Below, piece after piece: positions 7,787 to 16,600 of a stretch of DNA of 64,000 nt. The stretch is from Chitinophaga sp. YR627 (GTDB lineage: Bacteria; Bacteroidota; Bacteroidia; Chitinophagales; Chitinophagaceae), in NCBI RefSeq assembly GCF_900114995.1, contig NZ_FOUX01000008.1, positions 124,001 to 188,000 of the forward strand, read 5' to 3'. The position numbers and the translations under genes were made by a program. The notes under the pieces were generated by a model that saw only the letters and a program-made list of their open reading frames with translations, did not search any database and was not told the origin of the DNA. Position 1 is the first letter of the stretch. Every line of letters begins with the position of its first letter.

Positions 7787-8710
7787 ATGCCTAATTGTTT
7801 ATTCTGCTATAAGGATTCTGGAGACAATGAATACCATAGTAAATGTGCGAAACGTTTTTTTGGTACTGATACGATGCCAGTGCTCACGTTGGACAAACAG
7901 CTTTTAAAAGATCTGGCAGAAAAGACTGTTAGCCAGCATATAGCAATAACAGGTGTACAGCCTAAGTTATCAGTTACACTGCAAAGAATTAAAAATGACG
8001 GCAGACTTACAATAGCAGGGTTATGGGGAGAATACATATTGAAACCTCAACATGAAAAGCTTAACTCCATGCCAGAAACAGAAGACCTTACGATGCACCT
8101 TGCAGAAGTATTTGATATTCTCATTTGTAATCATACGCTGCTCAGAGCCACCGATGGAAGGCTAGTTTACATTGCCAGACGCTTTGATCGAGGAAAAGGG
8201 AAAAAGATTCATGTTGAGGACTTTTGTCAGCTATCTGGTTTTCTAACAGAGAATAAGTATAAAGGATCATATGAGAGGGCCGGTAAGCTAATACTTCAAT
8301 ATTGTACTAATTCTGGCCTTGATGTTCTGAGATATTTCGAACTACTGCTTTTCTGCTATCTGACAGGGAATAATGATATGCATCTTAAAAACTTTTCCTT
8401 ACTTCATCTTGAGAATAGCATTGCATTAAGTCCTGCGTATGATCTGCTGAATGTTAATCTCGTTTTCCCAAAAGACCAGGAAGAAATGGCCCTATTACTC
8501 AACGGGAAAAAGAAAAATATTAAATTAAGAGATTTTGAAGCTTTGGGGATTGTATTAAATATTCCAGAAAAAGTGAGGCATAATGTTTACATGAAATTTA
8601 GGAATTTCAATACAGAGGTTTATACACTAATTAATAGCTCGTTTTTGAGCGGCGAAAATAAAGAGAACTATTGGGAAATATGGAATAGGAAGCAACGAAT
8701 TTTTGAATAA
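7787..8710 (+). CDS. hipT: HipT-like serine/threonine kinase toxin
   Basis: 307 residues from the ATG at 7787. The kinase core has the glycine-rich loop AITGVQPK (residues 53-60), the ATP lysine K86 in YILKPQ, the catalytic segment GNNDMHLKN (D197, N202) and the metal-binding D219 in PAYDLL. The N-terminus carries a zinc-knuckle-like C4-x2-C7...H17-x2-C20. The lack of the HipA N-terminal subdomain, with a separate gene for it upstream, fits HipT rather than HipA. E. coli HipT phosphorylates tryptophanyl-tRNA synthetase; the target here is unknown. The two loop serines that HipT autophosphorylates are replaced by A53 and T55. Confidence 0.85.
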   Translation: MPNCLFCYKDSGDNEYHSKCAKRFFGTDTMPVLTLDKQLLKDLAEKTVSQHIAITGVQPKLSVTLQRIKNDGRLTIAGLWGEYILKPQHEKLNSMPETEDLTMHLAEVFDILICNHTLLRATDGRLVYIARRFDRGKGKKIHVEDFCQLSGFLTENKYKGSYERAGKLILQYCTNSGLDVLRYFELLLFCYLTGNNDMHLKNFSLLHLENSIALSPAYDLLNVNLVFPKDQEEMALLLNGKKKNIKLRDFEALGIVLNIPEKVRHNVYMKFRNFNTEVYTLINSSFLSGENKENYWEIWNRKQRIFE

Positions 8711-9156
8711 ATCATTTGCAATATAAGTCAGTTGTAATAAGTGATTAGCTTTTATTCACATTTAAGCCTATAACTTACATGACTAACGAAAATATGAGAT
8801 TGCTCCAATTCAGGAAAGATTATCCAGATGCTGTTTATTAGTTTAGATAAATTATTAATGATTTTTAATGCATCAAAAACAGTATATTATGTTTTTGCTT
8901 CCATATAAAGGCATTGCTCCCTAATGCATTTAGTGTAAGCCCCATCAAACTATTTACCCATTTTTTTAGTTGAGTAACAGCCGGTGATTCGCGTCATGCA
9001 TTATATTTATGAATTGGATGAAGGATTATACATATAATTACGTACCTTCATGCAGATATTGGTTTTCTGCCATTGCCCTCTCTGAACTGCAATCGTCTCA
9101 GCTTCCTCTTCAGTTTTGCGTCTCAGTTGCCATTTTTTATTTTTCAAATAGCAATT
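8711..9156. other. Gene-free stretch between the hip operon and the RRM array
   Basis: 446 AT-rich bases. A 20-codon frame at 8776 and opposed frames of about 77 codons starting near 9007 are present, but none has recognisable content. The distal part may be the 5' leader of the RRM/cold-shock genes. No terminator hairpin with a T-run was found after hipT. Confidence 0.5.
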
Positions 9157-9430
9157 ATGAACATTTTCATAAGAGACCGGAATCACATGACACAAAGAAA
9201 CAATTAGATGGTCTCTTCGCAGAATTCGGGCAGTCAAATCCGTAAACCATCACATATAATTTCACAAAACATCCCAGAAGGTTTGCTTTTTTGAAATGGC
9301 AGCGTGCGTAACCGGTAAGAAGGCAATAGAAAAGCTAAATCATACCAGTGTGTAAATGCAATCTGTAGTCGTAAACGAAGCACGTCTCAAAACGGCAACT
9401 CCGCATCGGTTCAGTCGCAGGAGATACTAA
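9157..9430 (+). pseudogene. Decayed RRM RNA-binding protein gene
   Basis: Pieces of one RRM protein follow in order but in broken frames. They are MNIF at 9157 (RRM start), then KKQLDGLFAEFGQ (helix 1 region), a TAA at about 9246, the same frame continuing as TITYNFTK and RRFAFLKW (degraded RNP1), and a shift in the T-run near 9287-9292. After the shift come GKKAIEKLNHTSV, an in-frame TAA at 9353, QSVVVNEARLKT and a stop at 9430. The total length (about 91 codons) suits a bacterial RRM protein. It lies directly upstream of two intact RRM genes and is best read as a dead third copy. Confidence 0.75.
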
Positions 9431-9459
9431 CTATTCACCAGCAAGCTATAACATTCGTC

Positions 9460-9696
9460 ATGAAAATCTATATTGGGAATCTACACCTAAATGCATCAGA
9501 AACAGAACTGACCAAGCTTTTTGAAGCATTCGGCAATGTTTGTTCAGCAGGTATAATAATGGACAAAAAAAACGGCCGATCAAGGGGTTTTGGATTTGTG
9601 CTGATGGAATCGCAGGAGGGAGGAATAAAAGCGATACATGCACTTAACGAACTAAATTATAAGAATCAGTACCTGGAAGTAAGTGAAGCTATGTAA
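9460..9696 (+). CDS. Single-RRM RNA-binding protein
   Basis: A 78-residue protein that is a single RRM. RNP2 is IYIGNL (residues 3-8) and RNP1 is RGFGFVLM (42-49), with the usual spacing. Members of this family in Bacteroidota and cyanobacteria bind single-stranded RNA and often respond to cold or growth phase. It is 29 bases after the dead RRM copy and 27 bases before the next RRM gene. It lacks the basic or glycine-rich tail seen in many relatives. Family call secure. Confidence 0.92.
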   Translation: MKIYIGNLHLNASETELTKLFEAFGNVCSAGIIMDKKNGRSRGFGFVLMESQEGGIKAIHALNELNYKNQYLEVSEAM

Positions 9697-9723
9697 ACCA
9701 GGTATGCAAAAGTTAAAGTGACC

Positions 9724-9996
9724 ATGAAAATATTTATAGGCAATTTGGGATACGAAATTGCATCATCAGATCTTTTCCAACTGTTTTCAAAGTTTGGTAA
9801 AGTAATGTGGGCAGATATTGCCAGAGACAGAAATAATAATCCGCGTGGCTTTGGGTATGTTTATATGCATACAGCAATAGCAGGAGATAGTGCCATTGCT
9901 GCATTGAACAAAAAAAAATTTATGCAGCAGTACCTTTCGGTAAGCGAGGCACTATGTAACGAAAAGACTATAGGAAAAACAATTTTTTATCAATAA
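9724..9996 (+). CDS. Single-RRM RNA-binding protein, second copy
   Basis: 90 residues from the ATG at 9724; a GTG two codons earlier is less likely. RNP2 is IFIGNL (3-8) and RNP1 is RGFGYVYM (41-48). The C-terminus extends about 12 residues past the domain. It is clearly a paralogue of the preceding gene, though diverged, and ends 10 bases before a cold-shock protein gene. The three genes probably form one transcript that stops at the hairpin at 10219. Confidence 0.92.
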   Translation: MKIFIGNLGYEIASSDLFQLFSKFGKVMWADIARDRNNNPRGFGYVYMHTAIAGDSAIAALNKKKFMQQYLSVSEALCNEKTIGKTIFYQ

Positions 9997-10006
9997 ATCA
10001 GTAACA

Positions 10007-10198
10007 ATGCAAGAAGGTACAGTAAAATTCTTCAACGCTTCTAAAGGTTTTGGCTTTATTACGCCTGCTGATGGAAGCAAAGACATCTTTGTTCATATAA
10101 CGGGCCTGAATGATGAGATCGGTGAGAACGACAGGGTGTCTTATGAAGTACAAAACGGCCAAAAAGGATTAAATGCGGTGAACGTTCGCGTTCTTTAA
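10007..10198 (+). CDS. CspA-family cold-shock protein
   Basis: A 63-residue single cold-shock domain with RNP1 KGFGFI (residues 13-18) and RNP2 DIFVHI (26-31), the aromatic residues that stack on single-stranded nucleic acid. The length is typical of the family. Its place after two RRM genes makes a compact RNA-chaperone operon. A strong terminator lies 20 bases downstream. Confidence 0.95.
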   Translation: MQEGTVKFFNASKGFGFITPADGSKDIFVHITGLNDEIGENDRVSYEVQNGQKGLNAVNVRVL

Positions 10199-10218
10199 AC
10201 CATTATAATTTATTTTTC

Positions 10219-10256
10219 GAAGCCGTCTCAAAAGTAATTTGGGACGGCTTCTCTTT
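10219..10256 (+). terminator. Intrinsic terminator of the RRM/cold-shock operon
   Basis: GAAGCCGTCTCAAA at 10219-10232 pairs with TTTGGGACGGCTTC at 10238-10251 (14 bp, one wobble), followed by a T-rich tail. The stem sequence closely resembles the tRNA-Asp terminator at 11192, so they belong to one lineage-specific terminator type. Confidence 0.9.
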
Positions 10257-10329
10257 TTATACAGTTTTTTTAAATAAAAGGAGCCCTTTTGTTAACCATA
10301 TAATGTTTATTGTGTTATAGGGAGTATGG

Positions 10330-11076
10330 CAAGAGGCTAAACATTATCAGTTGTATTTAAGAGCAATCACCAGAACCAGGGGATGCTGTTACCACCAGAT
10401 TTGAATGATCTGATTCCAGCTAATCATCCAGTCAGAACAGTCAACAACATTTTGGATAAAGTTGATATCACAAAGTTGATCCAACAATAATAAAACAAAC
10501 GAAAATCAAACCCAATAATGTAACGGCAGATGCAGGTTACGGCAGCGAACAGAACTACGAATGGCTAGCAAGCAAAAAAATTACAGCCGATGTAAAGCAT
10601 CAAAATTTTGATAGGGATCAACACAAACGAACAAGAAATAAAAATCCCTACAGGGTTGATAAACTGGCATATAATGAAGCAAAAGATCATTATATATGCC
10701 CCTCCGGGAAAAGAATGAAGAGCATTGGTTCTTATAGATCCACAACATCAACAGGTTTTGAGCAAATACTTACATGCTACCAAGCCAGCAAATGCAAATG
10801 CTGCCCATTAAAAGAACAATGTCATCAAGGAAAAGGCAACCGGGTCATAACAACTAACCATCATCTAAATTATCTGCGAAATAAGGTCGATAAGCGCCTA
10901 AAGACCAGCCGAGGAATCGCTAAACGTAAACAGCGTTGTTATGATGTTGAACCTGTGTTTGGTAATATCAAGCACAATCATCACTTTAAACGTTTATGCT
11001 ACGAGGCATTGAAAAAGTGACAATTGAGGCCGGATTATTGGCTCTGGCTCACAATTTAAGAAAGAAAACTGCATGA
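10330..11076 (+). pseudogene. IS1182-type transposase remnant with internal deletion
   Basis: An N-terminal fragment (MLLPPDLNDLIPANHPVR, from about 10383) is characteristic of IS1182-group transposases and ends in two stops near 10487. A later part of the protein then resumes in another frame (ADAGYGSEQNYEWL, a DDE-region motif), continues through a cysteine-rich segment (CYQASKCKCCPLKEQC) to 11020, shifts frame once more, and ends LALAHNLRKKTA at 11076. Intact members have about 450-500 residues; roughly half is missing. The copy cannot be active. No convincing terminal inverted repeats were found. Confidence 0.85.
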
Positions 11077-11191
11077 GAAAGGGCTGAAAGAGCCCAAAAT
11101 TTGTTCCCACCTCCCTAGGCCCTTCATATATTTTTACTGAATAAAATTAAGGCTCCGCATATATGCCCATGTGTATAGCGCTATACAAAAG

Positions 11192-11226
11192 AAAAAACCG
11201 CCTCAATTATTATTGAGACGGCTTCT
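11192..11226 (-). terminator. Terminator of the tRNA-Asp gene
   Basis: On the minus strand AAGCCGTCTCAAT pairs with ATTGAGGCGGTTT (13 bp with two wobbles) around an AATA loop, and a run of T follows. It lies 12 bases past the tRNA 3' end. Confidence 0.85.
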
Positions 11227-11237
11227 TTCTTATTCTG

Positions 11238-11311
11238 CGGACCAGACGGGACTCGAACCCGCGACCTCCGCCGTGACAGGGCGGCATTCTAACCAACTGA
11301 ACTACTGATCC
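11238..11311 (-). tRNA. tRNA-Asp (anticodon GUC)
   Basis: The minus strand folds as a cloverleaf. The 7-bp acceptor stem is GGATCAG with CTGGTCC. The D-arm contains AGTTCAGTTGGTTAGA, the anticodon stem is CCGCC/GGCGG around loop CTGTCAC (anticodon GTC, complement at 11275-11277), and the T-arm is CGGGTTCGAGTCCCG. The discriminator base is G. CCA is not fully encoded (CAG follows), so the end must be added post-transcriptionally. A terminator follows. Confidence 0.97.
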
Positions 11312-11472
11312 AACACTGTGTGTTCCCGTTCGTCGGGGGTGCAAATATATGAATAATTATTTCAATTGTGCAAATAAATTATGCAGAAATATTTACAACT
11401 CTAAAAAATTCATCTCCAATCCCTATACGAATACGTGTACTAAGTACGCTTCCAGCCTGTGCAGCTACCCAA

Positions 11473-11503
11473 TTTGTACATTTCCTACTTTTCTTTAGTT
11501 TTA
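11473..11503 (+). promoter_or_regulatory. Candidate primary-sigma promoter for the PUL 1 sigma factor gene
   Basis: TTTG at 11473-11476, exactly 19 bases, then TAGTTTTA at 11496-11503, close to the Bacteroidota consensus TTTG-N19-TAnnTTTG. It lies 40 bases before the sigma gene ATG. The last base of the -7 box deviates. Confidence 0.4.
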
Positions 11504-11543
11504 CAGCTTTACGGGGTTCCCACTACTAATTGTTCAATTTGAT

Positions 11544-12134
11544 ATGGATCGTATGCCATCCGAGGAAGAGGTGTTGTTAAGGATGATGCAGGGAGATGAG
11601 TCTGCGTTCACGAAGATTTACCGACACTATCATGCCTCGCTCTACGTTTACTTGCTGCGTTTTTGCAAGGTTCCATCCCTTGCAGAAGACCTGGTGCACG
11701 ATGTCTTTCTGAAAGTATGGGAGATTAGGGATCGTATTAACCCCGAATTGTCCTTTACAGGATACTTATATCGGATAGCCCGTAACCATGTTATTAAGAC
11801 CATCGACAAACTTGCCACCGACAAAAACTTCCGGGACCAGCTATTTAGTCAGCTGGACGATGTTTATGCTGTTCAGCCGGAACAACAGGTAAGAACCAAG
11901 GAATATGACCGTCTTTTTCAGGAAGCCCTGGTCAGGATGCCACCTCAGCGTCTGAATGTGTTCAAATTATGCCGTCAGGAAGGAAAAAGCTATGATGAAG
12001 TAGCCCTTTTGCTGGGAATTTCCAGAAATGCGGTAAAAAAACACATGGTTTTAGGTATGCGCTTTATATACGATTATGTGCATCGTCATGGCGATATTTT
12101 ACTCGCCATTTATCTCGCCGGAAAAATATTTTAA
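11544..12134 (+). CDS. FecI-type ECF RNA polymerase sigma factor of PUL 1
   Basis: A 196-residue ECF sigma factor. Region 2 lies at about residues 24-90 (FTKIYRHYHASLYVYLLRF ... LVHDVFLKVWEIR) and region 4 at about 130-180 (RMPPQRLNVFKLCRQEGKSYDEVALLLGIS, the helix-turn-helix). This is the Bacteroidota SusC-associated group. It heads an array with FecR and SusC and would direct transcription of susC and the genes after it when released by FecR. A hydrophobic C-terminal tail is typical of the group. Family secure; target promoter not identified. Confidence 0.92.
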   Translation: MDRMPSEEEVLLRMMQGDESAFTKIYRHYHASLYVYLLRFCKVPSLAEDLVHDVFLKVWEIRDRINPELSFTGYLYRIARNHVIKTIDKLATDKNFRDQLFSQLDDVYAVQPEQQVRTKEYDRLFQEALVRMPPQRLNVFKLCRQEGKSYDEVALLLGISRNAVKKHMVLGMRFIYDYVHRHGDILLAIYLAGKIF

Positions 12135-12216
12135 CTTTTTTTTAAAGTGGAGGTACCCTACCTCGTCAGTTTCGGATAATATAGATAGGTAGCCCCGCAA
12201 ATGGTGCTCATAACTT

Positions 12217-13407
12217 ATGTCATTATCCACGGAACGTTACGAAGAACTTTTACAGAAATACCTTGACGGTCAATGCAATAGGGCCGAAATGGAAGAGCTG
12301 TACGCCTGGCTGCAATCGTCAGGAGCCAATCGTTCTTTGCTCGCCGCTATGCAGCGGGACTTCGAAAAGACAATGAGTGAGCATCATGATATTCCTTCTG
12401 AACTGAGCGATCGTATCGAAACAAGACTTTTACAGGACATTTCCCAGGAAAAGGTAATCCGGTTCCCGCAACGCGCGCGTTTGCGCTGGGTAGCGGCAGC
12501 TGCGGTAGTATTGCTGGCAGGCAGTGGCATCTATTATTATATGAACACGGTCTCCTCCCGCAAGGCCCTTACTGCAAATACCGGTTCACTGGCAGCTGAT
12601 ACCGGAGATATTGCGCCTGGTACTAATAAGGCTGTATTGACACTGGCGAACGGAGATGTGGTGACACTGGATAGCGCGGGTAATCAGATCATCAACCAGG
12701 GAGAAACGGTTGTCCGCCAGCAGAATGGTCAGCTACACTATGCTGCCCAGGGTAGCAGCGACGTTGTTACCTATAATACCCTGACCGTTCCAAGGGGAGG
12801 TCAGTTCAATATTGTACTGTCAGATGGCAGCCATGTATGGCTGAATGCTGCATCCAGCATGAGATATCCGACTTCTTTTAACGGGGACCGCAGGGAAGTC
12901 GAAATTCAGGGACAAGGATATTTTGAGGTGGCGCCAAACGCCGGTAAGCCATTTTTCGTAAAAGCGAATAACGCAGAAATACAGGTATTGGGAACCCAGT
13001 TTGATATCATGGCCTATGCCGACGAAAAGAGTATCAATACAACACTGATCGAGGGACTGGTCAATGTTAAATACGGAAAAATTGAACAACGCCTCAAGCC
13101 AGGGCAACAGGCAGTAGTAGATCCTGCCAGTGGCGTTATGGTGGTTATGAAGGCGGACGTTGATCAGGTAATTGCATGGAAAACAGGTTTTTTTGAGTTT
13201 GATAATGCCACTATGGCTGACATATTACGTCAGTTGGCCAGGTGGTACGATATAGAGGTTAGTTACAATCAGACGGGAAATGAAAGGCTCTTTGGGGGGC
13301 GTATAAGCCGGAGCTTACCATTATCCGATATTCTGCATATGCTGGAAGCAAATGGACCTACATTCTCACTGTCAGGGCGAAAACTAACTGTTACATCGGG
13401 TAAATAA
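12217..13407 (+). CDS. FecR-type anti-sigma factor of PUL 1
   Basis: 396 residues. The cytoplasmic N-terminal region (about 1-85) would bind the sigma factor, and a single membrane helix spans about 88-108 (WVAAAAVVLLAGSGIYYY). The periplasmic FecR domain covers about 190-290 (VPRGGQFNIVLSDGSHVWLNAASS is its hallmark) and a C-terminal DUF4974/STN-like domain about 325-395. It receives the signal from the STN domain of the SusC encoded next. It starts 82 bases after the sigma gene. A 223-base gap with an antisense terminator follows before susC. Confidence 0.93.
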   Translation: MSLSTERYEELLQKYLDGQCNRAEMEELYAWLQSSGANRSLLAAMQRDFEKTMSEHHDIPSELSDRIETRLLQDISQEKVIRFPQRARLRWVAAAAVVLLAGSGIYYYMNTVSSRKALTANTGSLAADTGDIAPGTNKAVLTLANGDVVTLDSAGNQIINQGETVVRQQNGQLHYAAQGSSDVVTYNTLTVPRGGQFNIVLSDGSHVWLNAASSMRYPTSFNGDRREVEIQGQGYFEVAPNAGKPFFVKANNAEIQVLGTQFDIMAYADEKSINTTLIEGLVNVKYGKIEQRLKPGQQAVVDPASGVMVVMKADVDQVIAWKTGFFEFDNATMADILRQLARWYDIEVSYNQTGNERLFGGRISRSLPLSDILHMLEANGPTFSLSGRKLTVTSGK

Positions 13408-13518
13408 AGCCTGTGCTGTACTAAATCCACGTGAGACAGACAGGGTATTAATTAAGTAAAATGAATTACGTTATGGAAGTAACCGGAACAAATTAAAGGA
13501 GCAGTCAGGCCCAGATAA

Positions 13519-13618
13519 ATAAAAAACCGGAAGCGCTTGCAACACTTCCGGTAGAAATTGTCGGGGCATCCTGAAAACCACGTCACGTTATTAACTATTG
13601 ATCTTCTAAATTCCCAAA
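13519..13618 (-). ncRNA. Predicted antisense leader RNA of PUL 1 susC (DonS-like)
   Basis: On the minus strand a -7 box TACTTTTG (plus-strand coordinates 13631-13624) overlaps the susC start codon. About 98 bases further on lies a strong terminator: a 10-bp stem and then six T (T-run at 13526-13521). The RNA between would be wholly antisense to the susC leader. The stem contains a pair that is G-U only in minus-strand RNA (C-A on the plus strand), which favours this orientation. No TTG lies at the -33 position. PUL 2 has the same layout. Antisense repressor RNAs at this place are known in Bacteroides PULs; this one is predicted only. Confidence 0.5.
13521..13552 (-). terminator. Terminator pointing against susC (PUL 1)
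   Basis: On the minus strand ACCGGAAGTG pairs with CGCTTCCGGT around loop TTGCAAG, followed by T6. It has no T-run on the plus strand, so it does not terminate sense transcription. Confidence 0.8.
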
Positions 13619-13630
13619 CACTACAAAAGT

Positions 13631-16600
13631 ATGCAATTAAACTTTAGTGGTAGGACTTTCCGTACCCGGAAAAATCTATCAACCAAAATTGTCACCGTTA
13701 TGAAACTGACCACCTTTTTGTTGCTAGTGGCATGTCTACAGATCAGCGCAAAAGGAGTATCTCAGCAAATCTCTATATCAGAAAAGAAGGCTCCCCTGAA
13801 AAAAGTCCTTCGTCAGGTGGCCCGTCAGGCAGGAATTTCCATAGTTTATGATGAAACATTGCTCGCAACAGCCAATCCTGTAACTATTGATATAAAAAAT
13901 GCATCCGTTCAGGAGGCACTTGAGATTTGTCTGGATAATCAGCCTTTCGATTATTCTATAGACGGCACCCGCATCATTGTAAAAAGCCTGCCTGCTGGTC
14001 ATAAAGCAGCAGCAGATACTATCATCACTGTTACAGGCCGTGTCGTGGACGAAAAAGGAGAACCTGTACCCGGAGTAAGTGTACGTGTAAAAGACGGTAC
14101 AACCGGTACAGCTACAGATGGTAATGGTAGATTCACCTTAAAAGCACCCTCCAACGGTACACTGGTATTCAGTGCACTGAGTTTCACACCCTATACACAG
14201 GCTGTTGGTAACGGCAACCTGAATATCAGACTGAAAAGCGCTGAAACTGCACTGACCGAAACAGTTGTGGTAGGTTATGGCGTACAGAAGAAAAGTGTTG
14301 TAACTGGTGCGATCTCCAGCGTAAAAGCTGCTGATCTCGAAAACCAGCCGATCACCCGTGTGGAAAGCGCCCTCCAGGGTAGAACTTCCGGTGTGACGAT
14401 CGCTTCCAGCTCAGGACAGCCAGGTTCTGGTTCTGCCGTGAGAGTGAGAGGTTTGACGACCTTCAATAATAACGATCCGCTGTGGGTAGTAGATGGAGTG
14501 GTAGTTGATAATGGCGGTATAGGTTACCTGAACCAGTATGATATCGAATCTATCGAGGTACTGAAAGATGCGGCATCTCAGGCGATCTATGGTGCCCGTG
14601 CTGCTGCCGGTGTTATCCTGGTAACTACCAAAAAAGGTAAAGCAGGTACCCTGAAAGTAAATTACAATGGTTACTATGGTACTTCTGCTCCTGCACGTAA
14701 ACTGAAACTGCTGGACGCTACACAATATGCTACGCTCAGAAATGAAGCTGCAAAAGCTGGTGGAGATGCTTCTCTGCCATATGCTGATCCTCAGTCATAC
14801 GGTAAAGGCACTGACTGGCAGGACCAGATCTTCAATAGCAGCGCAAAACGCCAGAACCATGAAGTAAGCATCAGCGGCGGTAACGACAGATCTACTTTCT
14901 ATTCTTCTTTCGGTTATCTGAAACAGGATGGTATCGTGGCTACTGACATCTCCAAATATGAGCGTGTAAACTTCCGTCTGAACTCTACTCACAAACTGTC
15001 CCAGTGGGTAACCTTTGGTCAGAATGTGGGTTATGCTTACGATAAATCCATCGGTCTTGGTAATACAAACAGTGAATTCGGTGGTCCGCTGGCTTCTGCC
15101 ATCAACCTCGATCCAATCACTCCGGTGATCGTAACTGATCCGAACGAAGCGGCTAACTATGACCCAAGAACACCAACTGATGGTAACGGTCACTATTATG
15201 GTGTTTCCAGAGCACTTGCACAGGAAATCACTAACCCGCTGGCTTATATCAAAACCCGCCTTGGCAACTATGGCTGGTCACATAATATCGTAGGTAACGC
15301 CTACCTGGAAGTATCTCCAATCAAAGGACTGAAATTACGTTCAACCCTTGGTTCCAAGATCTCCTTCTGGGGAAGTGAGTCATTTACCCCTATATCTTAC
15401 CTTAATCCTTCTACTATTTCTTCCCGTACCAACTTTAACCGTAGCTCTAACTCCGGTTACAACTGGAACCTGGAGAATACCATCTCTTATACCAGAGCGT
15501 TCGACAAACATAATGTTACTGTATTAGCAGGTCAGGGTGCCTACCAGGACAACCATAGCCGTGCACTGAACGTAACCTACTGGGATTTACCTGTTACCAA
15601 TTTCAAAGACGCGTCTCTTAACTATAACGTAGCGCAGGATCAGAGAAATGCAGGTGGTAGCGAAAACCCGGATCACAGAATTTCTTCCCTGTTTGCACGT
15701 GTGAACTACACTTATGATGAAAAGTACCTGGCAGAAGCGATCGTTCGTCGTGATGGTTCTTCCCGCTTTGGTTCTAACAACAAATATGGTGTGTTCCCAT
15801 CCTTCTCACTGGGTTGGGTAGCTTCCCGTGAAAACTTCTGGGCAGACAATCAGATCGTAAACTTCCTGAAATTCCGTGGTGGTTACGGTGTGGTTGGTAA
15901 CGACAACATCGGTGACTTCGCTTACCTGTCCACTATCGGTGGCGGTCGTAACTATAGCTTCGGTACAGGAGATACATACCTGATCGGTTACAGCCCTAAC
16001 GCTCCATCCAACCCGGATCTGAAATGGGAATCTACCAGCCAGACCAACATTGGTTTTGAAGCAACTGTTATCAAAGATATCACTGTATCCTTCGACTGGT
16101 ATAAAAAAGCAACAAGAGACATCCTCCAGAACCCACGTATTCCACTGTATGTAGGTGCGATCTCTAACCCTGCGGCTAACGTAGCGGATATGGAAAATAC
16201 CGGTGTGGAACTGGAACTGGGTTACCGGAAGAAATTAGGAGAGTTCGACTTCTCTGTAAATGGTAACGTTTCTTATCTGAAAAATAAAGTAACCAACCTG
16301 GGTCGTGGTATTCAGTATCTGTCTGGTGGACAGACCCTGCAATCTACCAGCTATCCTATCACACGTACAGCTATCGGACAGCCATTTAACGCCTTCTACG
16401 GTTTTAAAACAAATGGCATCTTCCAGAATCAGCAGGAAGTTGATGCATACGTAGGTAAAGATGGTAAAAAACTCCAGCCAAATGCAGTTCCTGGTGATTT
16501 CCGCTGGGTAGATGTAAATGGTGACGGACAACTGACTGACGAAGGTGACCGTACTTTCCTGGGCAATCCTACTCCAAGCTGGACATATGGTTTCACCCTG

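Noticed and set aside
9007..9245. Opposed open frames of about 77 codons on both strands
   Set aside because: The plus-strand frame runs into the decayed RRM gene and its first half has no recognisable content; the minus-strand frame is its mirror. Neither looks coding as a whole.
10715..11020. A 101-codon open frame with a cysteine-rich segment
   Set aside because: It is an internal piece of the IS1182-type transposase; matching protein sequence continues on both sides in the same and in shifted frames.
10270..11110. Possible terminal inverted repeats of the IS1182-type element (AGGAGCCCTTTTG and GAAAGGGCTGAAAG)
   Set aside because: Only about eight bases can be matched and no target duplication is visible, so the element ends are not called.
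13632..13660. A complete -33/-7 antisense promoter at PUL 1
   Set aside because: The -7 octamer is present, but no TTG occurs at 18-20 bases from it; only the -7 part is claimed.
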